A DNA stretch of 8,758 bases, from the NCBI GenBank assembly GCA_031263625.1, contig JAISFK010000494.1, forward strand, positions 1-8,758. Direction: 5' to 3'. This DNA is from Clostridiales bacterium (GTDB taxonomy: Bacteria > Bacillota > Clostridia > WRLR01). Under the pieces are notes generated by a model that saw only the letters and a program-made list of their open reading frames with translations, ran no database searches and was not told the DNA's origin. A program made the position numbers and the translations under genes. The stretch's first letter is position 1. Each line of letters begins with the position of its first letter. This document shows, piece by piece, positions 1 through 6,231 of this stretch.

Positions 1-2258
1 CCCTCGATCAGCGAGAACAGGGCGCCAAACTGCAAATTTTCCATCTTCCCGGCCGACGCCTGCCCGATGTACTTGATGAACCCCTCGATCTTCGGCTGGT
101 ATTCGACCGCCACGACGGGCACGCCGAGGTTGGCCGCGAAAATCAGCGCGTGCAGCCGCATGGCGACCATCATGTCCATGCGCGCTATGACCCCCAGTAT
201 CTGCGGCACCGAGCACTTGTTCCTCACGATGTGCCCCTTCGTGCGCATGAGCGCCATGACGCTCTCTATCTGGCGGACGTCGCGCGGGTACTCCATCGGG
301 ATGAATATGGGCACGACGCCGTAGCGCTCCGCCATCGCGTCGGCGGACATGGCTATCGCTCGCAGGTAGCCCTTGCTCTCCGCGCCCGGCACCGGGTAGT
401 CCCTGACCGAGAAGCCGACGTACACCTTGCCCGCGGGGATGGACTCGCTCTCGAACAGCCTGTCCACCTCCTCCGGCGGCGCGGCGCCCGTGACCAGCAG
501 GGCGGGATCCGCCGTGAGCCGGATGTCCGGCCGCGTCACGCCCAGCGACTCCAGCTCGCGCAGCGACAGCTCCTCGCGCACCGTTATCACGTCCGCGCGG
601 TTCAGCACCCAGCCGCTGACCTTCCGGTTGAACGGCTTCGTGAGCGGCCCGAAGCCGTTGCCGAAGAACATCACCTTTATGCCCATCTGCTTGGCCATGA
701 GCGTGATGGCCAGGTAAAACAGCAGCGAGCGCGTGCTCGTGCTGTCCTGGATGATGTTCCCGCCGCCGTATATGAACAGCCGCGACTTCTTCATGACGCG
801 CAGCACTTTTAGCATGTTCAGGCGGCTGTACGCGTTGACCCTGTACGTCAGCGCCGTCTCCACCGGGGCCTTGCTGAGTATCGCGAGCCTCGCGCCCGGC
901 AGCAGGGCGCGCAGGTGGCTTATTATGCCCATCAGCATCGCGTCGTCGCCCGTGTTGTGGAAGCCGTAGTAGCCGGATATGAGGATGTCGTATGCGTTTC
1001 TCGGTCGCTTTTTGGGCGCGGCGCCCTCGCCCGGCGCGACGCCGTATGCGCTTGCCATGCCGGCGCCCGCATCGCCCGCCATTCTCGCGCCTGCCGCGCC
1101 CGTACCCGGGCCCTCGCCCTCGCCCTCGCCCGGCGCGACGCCGTATGCGCTCGCGCGCATGTCGCCATAAATGCGCAGCTGCGTGTCGCACATGCTCCTG
1201 AGCGAGAACTTCGCCCGCGCCCGGTCGCATAGGCTCCGCCCGAGCGCGGCCCTCCTGGCGCCGTCGCCCGCCAGGCCGAGTATGTGCCCGGCGAGGCGCG
1301 CGTGGTCGCCCGGCTCGAACAGCAGGCCGTCGATCCCGTCGCGAATCAGGTCGGGTATGCCGCCGACGCCCGTGCTGACCGTCGCCTTTGAAAAGCGCGC
1401 GCCCTCCAGTATGGAGTACGGGAAGCTCTCGCTCACTGACGTCAGCACGCTTATGTCCACGACACTCATCAGCATGTCGGGGTCGGACAGCCACCCCGTG
1501 AAAAACACGGTGCCGGCCAGCCCCAGCGAGCGGCACATCGACTCAAGGTGCTCGCGGTCCTCGCCGTCGCCGCCGATCACGAACTTGACCGAGCCGTTCT
1601 CTCGCGACACGATCTCAGCCGCCTTCAGGAGCGTTTCCAGCCCCTTCACGGGGTAGAGCCGCGCGGCGATCCCGACGATGATGTCGCCCGGCGCCACGCC
1701 GAGGCCGTAGCCGCCCACGAACTCCTCCCGCGAGTACAGCTTGGGGAGCGTGTCGAAGTCCACGCCGTTGTACAGCGTGAAGATCCTGTCGGGGAAGAAT
1801 TTGCGCGAGATCAACATGTCCGCGAAATTGTTGGAAACCGCGATGTAGTTTTCGACGAAGCGCAGCGCGACCGTGTTGATCGCCCCGAACGTGAAGCGCT
1901 TGAAAATGCTGTGCATGTAGTCGAGCTTGTAGTCGCTGTGGACGGTCGTCACGGTCAGCGCGCCCGTCAGCGCCTTGACCGCGATGGAAAACATGTTGGC
2001 CTTCGCGCCGTGGGAGTGGACGATGCCGTAGCCGCCCTCCCTGACTATGGCGGCGACGCGGAGTATGTCCGAAAGAATGTTGCCGGATTTGACGACCTCT
2101 ATGTCAATGCCCAGAGCGGCGGCCTCGTCGGAGAACATGCCGGGCCGCAGGCTGACAATTTTGACCGGGATATGGGCGCCGAGCCTGACAACCAGCGAGA
2201 GCACGTGCGTCTTCGCGCCGCCGACGTCGCCGCCGCCGATTAGATGCAGGACCTTCAT
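1..2258 (-). CDS. Fused GT4 glycosyltransferase / CsaB-type polysaccharide pyruvyl transferase (C-terminus cut by window edge)
   Basis: One uninterrupted frame of 752 codons holds two enzymes. Residues 1-~366 are a GT-B glycosyltransferase of family GT4: it opens MKVLHLIGGGDVGGAKTHV, has a VSNNF/YNGVD segment, and carries the EX7E motif (E277, E285, in ESFPYSILE). Residues ~367-421 are a Gly/Ala/Pro linker built on a duplicated ASAYGVAPGEG. From ~422 the frame is a polysaccharide pyruvyl transferase of the CsaB type: GYYGFHNTGDDAML, FIYGGGNIIQD, FFGNGFGPL and, near the edge, RLHALIFAANLGVPVVAVEY (R701, H703). CsaB adds ketal pyruvate to secondary cell-wall polysaccharide, which then binds SLH-domain proteins; the GT4 half presumably adds a sugar to the same polymer at the inner membrane face (inference). 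About 330 residues of a ~360-residue domain are visible. The ATG at 2258 has GGAGG at 2262-2266, only 3 nt away. It is the last gene of the likely alaS-hit unit. The fusion is seen directly in the sequence; the substrate is unknown. Confidence 0.9.
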   Translation of the reverse strand, partial: MKVLHLIGGGDVGGAKTHVLSLVVRLGAHIPVKIVSLRPGMFSDEAAALGIDIEVVKSGNILSDILRVAAIVREGGYGIVHSHGAKANMFSIAVKALTGALTVTTVHSDYKLDYMHSIFKRFTFGAINTVALRFVENYIAVSNNFADMLISRKFFPDRIFTLYNGVDFDTLPKLYSREEFVGGYGLGVAPGDIIVGIAARLYPVKGLETLLKAAEIVSRENGSVKFVIGGDGEDREHLESMCRSLGLAGTVFFTGWLSDPDMLMSVVDISVLTSVSESFPYSILEGARFSKATVSTGVGGIPDLIRDGIDGLLFEPGDHARLAGHILGLAGDGARRAALGRSLCDRARAKFSLRSMCDTQLRIYGDMRASAYGVAPGEGEGEGPGTGAAGARMAGDAGAGMASAYGVAPGEGAAPKKRPRNAYDILISGYYGFHNTGDDAMLMGIISHLRALLPGARLAILSKAPVETALTYRVNAYSRLNMLKVLRVMKKSRLFIYGGGNIIQDSTSTRSLLFYLAITLMAKQMGIKVMFFGNGFGPLTKPFNRKVSGWVLNRADVITVREELSLRELESLGVTRPDIRLTADPALLVTGAAPPEEVDRLFESESIPAGKVYVGFSVRDYPVPGAESKGYLRAIAMSADAMAERYGVVPIFIPMEYPRDVRQIESVMALMRTKGHIVRNKCSVPQILGVIARMDMMVAMRLHALIFAANLGVPVVAVEYQPKIEGFIKYIGQASAGKMENLQFGALFSLIE
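1022..1151 (-). repeat. Two identical 31-bp direct repeats in the GT4-CsaB linker
   Basis: Positions 1022-1052 and 1121-1151 are identical and start 99 bp (33 codons) apart, so both are read in the same frame and encode ASAYGVAPGEG twice. A short (GE)n run from ctcgcc triplication flanks the second copy. The repeat lies exactly between the two catalytic domains, which suggests the flexible linker grew by in-frame duplication. Confidence 0.85.
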
Positions 2259-2412
2259 ATGCCTCCATTCCGCCGCGCCAGGCGCTTGCGTCCACGCCCG
2301 GCCCAACTGTTCGCGGGCGACGGCATCAAAAGCGCCCAGAGACTGCCGGAATCCGAAAGAACGTCATTTGAGGGCTCACCCCAGAGGAGGCGCCATTGCG
2401 GCGCCCCGCCGC
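2259..2412 (-). other. hit to GT4-CsaB intergenic spacer with a small GC hairpin
   Basis: This 154-base spacer holds no reading frame I would call and no convincing promoter on the minus strand. Just after the hit stop, GGCGCC at 2389-2394 and 2400-2405 can form a 6-bp stem with a 5-nt loop. No T-run follows on the minus strand, so it looks more like an intercistronic stem than a terminator. The GGAGG at 2262-2266 belongs to the downstream gene. Confidence 0.45.
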
Positions 2413-2811
2413 CTACAGCAGCGCCTCGCCGAAAGGCTGGCCGCCCAGAATGTGGAAGTGCAGGTGCGGCACGGTCTGCCCCGCGTCGCGCCCGCAGTTG
2501 GCGATGACTCGGAAGCCGCTCCCCGCGACGCCCGTCAGCTCCACCACCGCTTTTATGGCCCTGTGCAGCTCGAGCACGTACCTGGCGTCGCTCGCGCCGC
2601 TCGCTCCCTCCGCATAGCCGCCGCAGTTCGGCGCCAGGATGTCCGCGAAGTGCTTTTTGGGGACGAGCAGCACGTGAACCCGCGCGGCCGGGGATATGTC
2701 CTCAAATGCCAGCACCCACTCGTTTTCGTACACCTTTTTTGACGGGACGCTCCCGTCTATGATCTTGCAGAACAGGCAATCGCCGTCCATATCCTTAGCC
2801 ACCTCAGTCAT
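2413..2811 (-). CDS. HIT-family nucleotide hydrolase/transferase (HINT-like)
   Basis: A 132-residue histidine-triad protein of the usual HINT length. The triad is H116-L-H118-F-H120 in VPHLHFHILGG; H118 would be the nucleophile that forms the nucleotidyl-histidine intermediate. C12-L-F-C15 near the start, with H46 (and possibly H54) in ARVHVLLVPKKH, resembles the structural zinc site of many bacterial members. Such proteins hydrolyse purine nucleoside phosphoramidates, including aminoacyl-adenylates, in the cytoplasm. That would suit its place directly after a tRNA synthetase gene, but the functional link is inference. Two starts compete: ATG 2811 (MTEVAKDM..., GAGGA only 2 nt upstream) and ATG 2790 (MDGDCLFCKI..., GAGG 11 nt upstream). 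The second matches the common family N-terminus; the longer form is given. It lies 99 bp after alaS and 154 bp before GT4-CsaB, probably in one transcript. Confidence 0.93.
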   Translation of the reverse strand: MTEVAKDMDGDCLFCKIIDGSVPSKKVYENEWVLAFEDISPAARVHVLLVPKKHFADILAPNCGGYAEGASGASDARYVLELHRAIKAVVELTGVAGSGFRVIANCGRDAGQTVPHLHFHILGGQPFGEALL

Positions 2812-2835
2812 CTTCCTCAGTCACCGCCCCTCTTC

Positions 2836-2908
2836 ATTCAAGCCGATTCAAGCCAAGCGTCAGCCAGGCCAAGCGTCAGCCAAGCCCACCGTCAGCCAGG
2901 CCAAGCGC
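2836..2908. repeat. 16-bp tandem repeat (about 3.4 copies) plus 9-bp doublet between alaS and hit
   Basis: Units of 16 bp run at 2854-2869, 2870-2885 and 2886-2901, with a partial fourth from 2902. The plus-strand consensus is caagcgtcagccaggc; unit 2 differs at one base and unit 3 at two. On the hit side, attcaagcc is repeated at 2836-2844 and 2846-2854. The array fills most of the 99-bp gap immediately after the alaS stop. No stem with a T-run is evident, so it is not a canonical terminator. Confidence 0.8.
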
Positions 2909-2910
2909 GG

Positions 2911-5900
2911 CTATTTGCCGGCCGCCAGCTGCCCGTCTATGAGAGAGGGCGCCGCCGCCAGAGCCTTGCCTATCAGCGAGGCGTCCTTGCCGCCGGCCTG
3001 GGCCATGTCCGGCCGCCCGCCGCCGTCGCCGCCCGCCGCCTGCGCCAGCATCTTCACCGTGTACCCGGCCTTCACGCCGGCCGCGACCGCGTCCTCGGAG
3101 GCCGCGACGACAAAGCTGGCCTTGCCGCCCAGCCCGGACGCCAGCACGGCCACGGCGCCGCGATCCCTGCCGCGTATGCCGTCCGCCATGCTTCTCAGGC
3201 CCCCCATGTCCAGCTGGTCCAGCCGCTTGACGATCAGCCTGACGGGGCCGTGCCGCGTCGCCTCGCCCAGCGCCTCCGCGACCAAGCCGGATATCGCGCC
3301 GGCTTTCAGCTTCTCTATCTCCCTGTCCTTCTCCTTCAGCTCGGCCTGCAGCTGCTCGACGCGGCGCGGGAGGGCTTCCGGCTCCGATTTGAGCAGCGCG
3401 GCGGCGGACGCCAGCAGCCTGCCCGCGCGAGCGAGCCGCTCGTGCGCGGCGCTCCCGGTCAGCGCCTCGATCCGCCTTATGCCGGCCGCGACGCCGCCCT
3501 CGTGAAGCAACGCGAACATGCCGATGTCCTGCGTGTTTTTCACGTGCGTGCCGCCGCACAGCTCCGAGGAAAAATCGCCGGCCGAAACCACGCGCACCCT
3601 GTCCCCGTACTTCTCGCCGAACAGCGCCTGGGCGCCCGCGGCCTTCGCCTCGTCCAGATCCATCTCCCGCGTGGCCACGGGCAGCGCCGCGAATATCCGC
3701 CCGTTCACGGCGGCCTCGATCCGCTCCAGCTCGTCCGGCTTCACCTGCGAGAAATGGCTGAAGTCAAAGCGCAGCCTGTCGGGCCCGACCAGCGAGCCAG
3801 CCTGCCGGACGTGGTCGCCCAGCTCGCGCCTGAGCGCCTCGTGCAGGAGGTGCGTGGCGGTGTGGTTCCTCGCCGTCGCCGCCCTCCGCCCCGCGTCTAT
3901 CGCGGCCGTTGCCCGCTCGCCCGCGCGCACGGTCCCGGACACGACTTCGCCCAAGTGCAGGTATATGCCGCCCTCCGTCTTTTTGCAGTCGAACACGTCC
4001 ACCTGACCGCCCGGCGTCGTGATTTTGCCCGTGTCGGCCCGCTGCCCGCCGCTCTCGGCGTAAAAAGGCGTCGCGTCGAGGATCAGCGTGACCATCTCGC
4101 CCTCGCCGGCCTGCTCGGCCGCCTCGCCGCCGCCCGTGAGGATGCCCGCGATGACCGAGTCCGTCTCGGCCGCGCCGTACCCCGCGAAGGCCGTGGGGCG
4201 CGTGGACGCGAGCGCTTCCGGCAGGCTCAGCCCCCACGCGGACGCATCCTTGGACTTGAGCGCGCTTTTCGCCTTCTCGCGCTGGGCGTCCATGTTCCTG
4301 CGGAAGCCGGCCTCGTCGATGCCAAAGCCCGCCTCGCCCGCTATCTCGCGCGTCAGGTCGAGCGGGAAGCCGTATGTGTCGTGCAGCTTGAACACGATGG
4401 CGCCGTCCAGCGTCCCCGCGGCGCCAACGGGCGCGCCGTCGGGGACGCACGCGCCAGCATCTCCCGTGCCGCTGTCGCCCTCGCTATTGCCGCCCTCGCC
4501 TGCATCATTGCCTGCACCGTCGGGGGCGCCCGCGCCACTTTCGCCCGCGCCAGCATCTCCCGCGCTGCTGTCGCCCTCGCCTGCATCATTGCCTGCACCG
4601 CCGTCGCCGGCGCCTATTGGCGGGACGCCCGCGCCAGCGCTCTCGCCGCTGGCCGCGCCCGCGGCCTGCGCCGCCCCGTAGCCCGCCATCACGTCGCGCA
4701 GGATGGCGAGCCCCTGATCGAGCGTCTGCGCGAAGCGCTCCTCCTCTATCGCGATGATCTTCTTGATGTACGCCGCCTTCTCGGACAGCTCCGGATACGC
4801 CCGCCCGGACAGCTCGATCGCGGTTTCCGACAGCCTGTCCAGAAACGCGCCCTCCACCCCGAGCAGCCGGCCGTGGCGCGCGGCGCGGCGCAACAGCCTG
4901 CGCAGCACGTAGCCGCGCCCCTCGTTGGACGGGATGACGCCGTCCGAAACCATCATGACGGTGCTGCGGATGTGGTCCGCGATCACGCGGATGGAAACGT
5001 CGGAAGCCTCCGACGCGCCGTATGAAACGCCCGCGAGCGCGCACGCCCTGTCGAGCAGCGCGCGGATGGTGTCCACCTCAAACATGTTGCCGACGCCCTG
5101 GACGACGCACGCGAGCCGCTCAAGCCCCATGCCCGTGTCGATGTTCGGGCGCGCGAGCCGCTCGTAGCTGCCGTCCTCTTTCCTGTCAAACTGCGTGAAC
5201 ACGAGGTTCCAGACCTCGATGAAGCGGTCGCAGTCGCAGCCGGGGGCGCAATCGGGGCTGCCGCAGCCGTATGCCTCGCCCCTGTCGAAGTATATCTCCG
5301 AGCAGGGGCCGCACGGCCCAAGCCCGTGCTCCCAAAAATTGTCCGCCTTGCCCAGCCGGACGATGCGGCTCTCCGGCAGGCCGACGCCGCCCTTCCAGAT
5401 GCCGTATGCCTCGTCGTCGTCCTCGTACACGGAGGCGTAGAGCTTTTCGGGCGGCAGGCCGAGCGCCCGCGTCATGAACTCCCAGGCCCAGGCGATGGCC
5501 TCGTCCTTGAAATAGTCGCCGAACGAAAAATTGCCGAGCATCTCAAAAAACGTGCCGTGGCGCGACGTCTTGCCCACATTTTCGATGTCCGGCGTGCGGA
5601 TGCACTTCTGGCACGTCGCCACCCGCCTGGACGGCGGCTCGGCGGCGCCCGTGAAGTACGGCTTCAGCGGCGCCATGCCCGAATTTATGAGCAGGAGGCT
5701 CCGATCGTTCTGCGGGATCAGCGGGAAGCTCTGCATGCGCAGGTGGCCCTTGCCCTCGAAAAACGACAGGTATCTCTCGCGCAGCTCGTTCAGTCCGAGC
5801 GCCCCCGCCCGCGCGGCGGCGCCGGCCTTCCCGCCGACAGCCGTCGCGCCGCCTGTCGCCACTCCGCCAGTCCCCGCGCCGCCCGCCGCCACTCCGTTAG

Positions 5901-5940
5901 CTCCCGCGCCGCCCGCCTCTTTGTCAGAAAATGCTATCAT
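2911..5940 (-). CDS. alaS: Alanyl-tRNA synthetase with low-complexity N-terminal extension and internal insert
   Basis: Class II synthetase that charges tRNA-Ala and clears mischarged Ser/Gly in the cytoplasm. It has 1009 residues against ~876-880 in typical bacteria. Aminoacylation domain ~48-300: LGLNELRERYLSFF, motif 2 around TCQKCIRTPD...RHGTFFEMLGNFSFGD, motif 3 GMGLERL (270-276). The tRNA-recognition region follows to ~M418. Editing domain: zinc ligands H693, H697 (HTATH) and C795, H799 (CGGTH), with the same 102-residue spacing as E. coli AlaRS. C-Ala domain ends with GGGRPDMAQAGGKD (~973-986). All key residues are present, so it should be active. Two oddities account for the extra length: residues ~2-47 (Gly/Ala/Thr-rich) and ~419-510 (Gly/Ala/Asp/Glu-rich, between LAILRDVM and LDGAIVFKLHDTYGFP). 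ATG 5940 follows two predicted promoters; its ribosome site (AAAGGA, 15 nt away) is weak. GTG 5892, with GGGAG 8 nt upstream, is an alternative start inside the extension. Confidence 0.97.
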   Translation of the reverse strand: MIAFSDKEAGGAGANGVAAGGAGTGGVATGGATAVGGKAGAAARAGALGLNELRERYLSFFEGKGHLRMQSFPLIPQNDRSLLLINSGMAPLKPYFTGAAEPPSRRVATCQKCIRTPDIENVGKTSRHGTFFEMLGNFSFGDYFKDEAIAWAWEFMTRALGLPPEKLYASVYEDDDEAYGIWKGGVGLPESRIVRLGKADNFWEHGLGPCGPCSEIYFDRGEAYGCGSPDCAPGCDCDRFIEVWNLVFTQFDRKEDGSYERLARPNIDTGMGLERLACVVQGVGNMFEVDTIRALLDRACALAGVSYGASEASDVSIRVIADHIRSTVMMVSDGVIPSNEGRGYVLRRLLRRAARHGRLLGVEGAFLDRLSETAIELSGRAYPELSEKAAYIKKIIAIEEERFAQTLDQGLAILRDVMAGYGAAQAAGAASGESAGAGVPPIGAGDGGAGNDAGEGDSSAGDAGAGESGAGAPDGAGNDAGEGGNSEGDSGTGDAGACVPDGAPVGAAGTLDGAIVFKLHDTYGFPLDLTREIAGEAGFGIDEAGFRRNMDAQREKAKSALKSKDASAWGLSLPEALASTRPTAFAGYGAAETDSVIAGILTGGGEAAEQAGEGEMVTLILDATPFYAESGGQRADTGKITTPGGQVDVFDCKKTEGGIYLHLGEVVSGTVRAGERATAAIDAGRRAATARNHTATHLLHEALRRELGDHVRQAGSLVGPDRLRFDFSHFSQVKPDELERIEAAVNGRIFAALPVATREMDLDEAKAAGAQALFGEKYGDRVRVVSAGDFSSELCGGTHVKNTQDIGMFALLHEGGVAAGIRRIEALTGSAAHERLARAGRLLASAAALLKSEPEALPRRVEQLQAELKEKDREIEKLKAGAISGLVAEALGEATRHGPVRLIVKRLDQLDMGGLRSMADGIRGRDRGAVAVLASGLGGKASFVVAASEDAVAAGVKAGYTVKMLAQAAGGDGGGRPDMAQAGGKDASLIGKALAAAPSLIDGQLAAGK
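4450..4600 (-). repeat. alaS: Imperfect direct duplication inside the alaS insert
   Basis: A 29-bp segment is identical at 4491-4519 and 4572-4600 (81 bp, 27 codons apart), and a 17-bp segment is identical at 4450-4466 and 4546-4562 (96 bp, 32 codons apart). The 15-bp difference is an in-frame 5-codon indel. The copies encode GAGNDAGEG followed by Ser/Gly-rich residues and GDAGA. The insert therefore grew by in-frame duplication. Confidence 0.85.
5851..5910 (-). repeat. alaS: 30-bp tandem duplication in the alaS N-terminal extension
   Basis: Positions 5851-5880 and 5881-5910 align without gaps at 24 of 30 bases. They encode a 10-residue period (GAGANGVAAG-like, then GAGTGGVATG). The duplication makes up most of the ~46 residues that precede the conserved AlaRS start, LGLNELRERYL. 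Confidence 0.75.
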
Positions 5941-5990
5941 GTGTTATAGGCCCCGTCCTTTCAGCTCAGCGTCAATCGCTCAGGAACAAT

Positions 5991-6019
5991 ATTATACTGA
6001 CGAGCATTCGAATTTTCCA
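5991..6019 (-). promoter_or_regulatory. Proximal alaS promoter (perfect -10)
   Basis: On the minus strand the -10 is TATAAT (5991-5996), a perfect match, and 17 bp upstream is TGGAAA (6014-6019), a 4/6 match to TTGACA. The predicted start is near 5984, giving a leader of ~44 nt. The 17-bp spacer contains the 8-bp palindrome ATTCGAAT (6006-6013). The segment is AT-rich, unlike its GC-rich surroundings. Confidence 0.6.
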
Positions 6020-6025
6020 TTAACG

Positions 6026-6042
6026 CGAGTCAGCAATACTCG
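6026..6042 (-). promoter_or_regulatory. Small stem-loop in the alaS leader
   Basis: CGAGT (6026-6030) and ACTCG (6038-6042) form a 5-bp stem with a 7-nt loop in RNA from the distal promoter. The downstream arm overlaps an alternative pairing, CTGAC/GTCAG (5997-6001 with 6029-6033), so the two stems cannot form together. Functional importance is unproven. Confidence 0.35.
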
Positions 6043-6052
6043 TTTCCTCTGC

Positions 6053-6073
6053 CCGACCGCAAGTTGCGGTCGG
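6053..6073. promoter_or_regulatory. 21-bp perfect dyad in the alaS leader (operator or RNA hairpin)
   Basis: Bases 6053-6062 are the exact reverse complement of 6064-6073 around base 6063. In RNA this gives an 8-bp GC-rich stem (CCGACCGC/GCGGTCGG) with a 5-nt loop. It lies at about +12 to +32 from the predicted start of the distal promoter, a position suited either to a roadblock operator or to a leader hairpin. No T-run follows on the minus strand, so a simple terminator is unlikely. Confidence 0.5.
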
Positions 6074-6091
6074 AATCCCCAATCGAACACG

Positions 6092-6120
6092 AGTATATAT
6101 AATCAGCCGCTCCGTGTCAA
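6092..6120 (-). promoter_or_regulatory. Distal alaS promoter, near consensus
   Basis: On the minus strand TTGACA (6115-6120, 6/6) is followed after exactly 17 bp by TATACT (6092-6097, 5/6). The expected start is near 6085, leaving ~145 nt of leader before the alaS ATG. This is the best sigma-A-type promoter in the window by consensus match. It probably drives alaS, hit and the GT4-CsaB gene. Confidence 0.72.
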
Positions 6121-6150
6121 GCCGCCCGCGCGGCGCCCGCCCCGCCGTTT

Positions 6151-6168
6151 GGGCCGCAAGGGCCGCAA
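6151..6168. repeat. Tandem 9-bp repeat gggccgcaa
   Basis: Two adjacent identical copies lie at 6151-6159 and 6160-6168. The core gccgcaa recurs in both arms of the neighbouring hairpin (6180-6186, and inverted at 6192-6198), and ccgcaa recurs in both arms of the dyad at 6053-6073. Confidence 0.6.
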
Positions 6169-6174
6169 CGCGCA

Positions 6175-6203
6175 GCGGCGCCGCAAATGGCTTGCGGCGC
6201 CGC
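6175..6203 (-). terminator. Strong GC hairpin after the VanW gene, terminator-like but without a T-run
   Basis: Bases 6175-6186 are the exact reverse complement of 6192-6203, giving a 12-bp stem, nearly all G-C, with a 5-nt loop. It lies ~97 bp after the VanW stop and ~55 bp before the distal alaS promoter, where a transcript end is expected. There is no T-run on either strand, so this is a position-based guess at a terminator; it could instead be a regulatory or RNA-stabilising stem. Confidence 0.4.
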
Positions 6204-6231
6204 GTGGAAATAGTTGCCGTAAATTGGGGAT

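Noticed and set aside
150..812. Plus-strand open frames at the left end
   Set aside because: The opposite strand encodes the highly conserved pyruvyl transferase; the plus frames are rich in His/Arg without motifs.
2854..2908. CRISPR array
   Set aside because: Units of 16 bp run head-to-tail with no unique spacers, and no cas genes are present.
4411..4686. Interpreting the alaS insert as an intein or mobile insertion
   Set aside because: The insert is only ~92 residues of Gly/Ala/Asp-rich repeats without splicing motifs, target-site duplication or terminal inverted repeats; internal duplications explain it.
3250..5025. 591-codon plus-strand open frame opposite alaS
   Set aside because: It lies wholly antisense to a clear AlaRS. 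Its Arg/Leu/Val-rich product is what GC-rich complementary frames produce, and I see no domain in it.
5945..5978. TTGACG followed by TATAAC just before alaS (minus strand) as a third promoter
   Set aside because: The spacing is 21 bp and a start there would fall at or past the alaS start codon.
6098..6103. TATAAT on the plus strand
   Set aside because: No gene follows on the plus strand, and the same AT-rich bases are explained by the minus-strand promoter TTGACA-17-TATACT.
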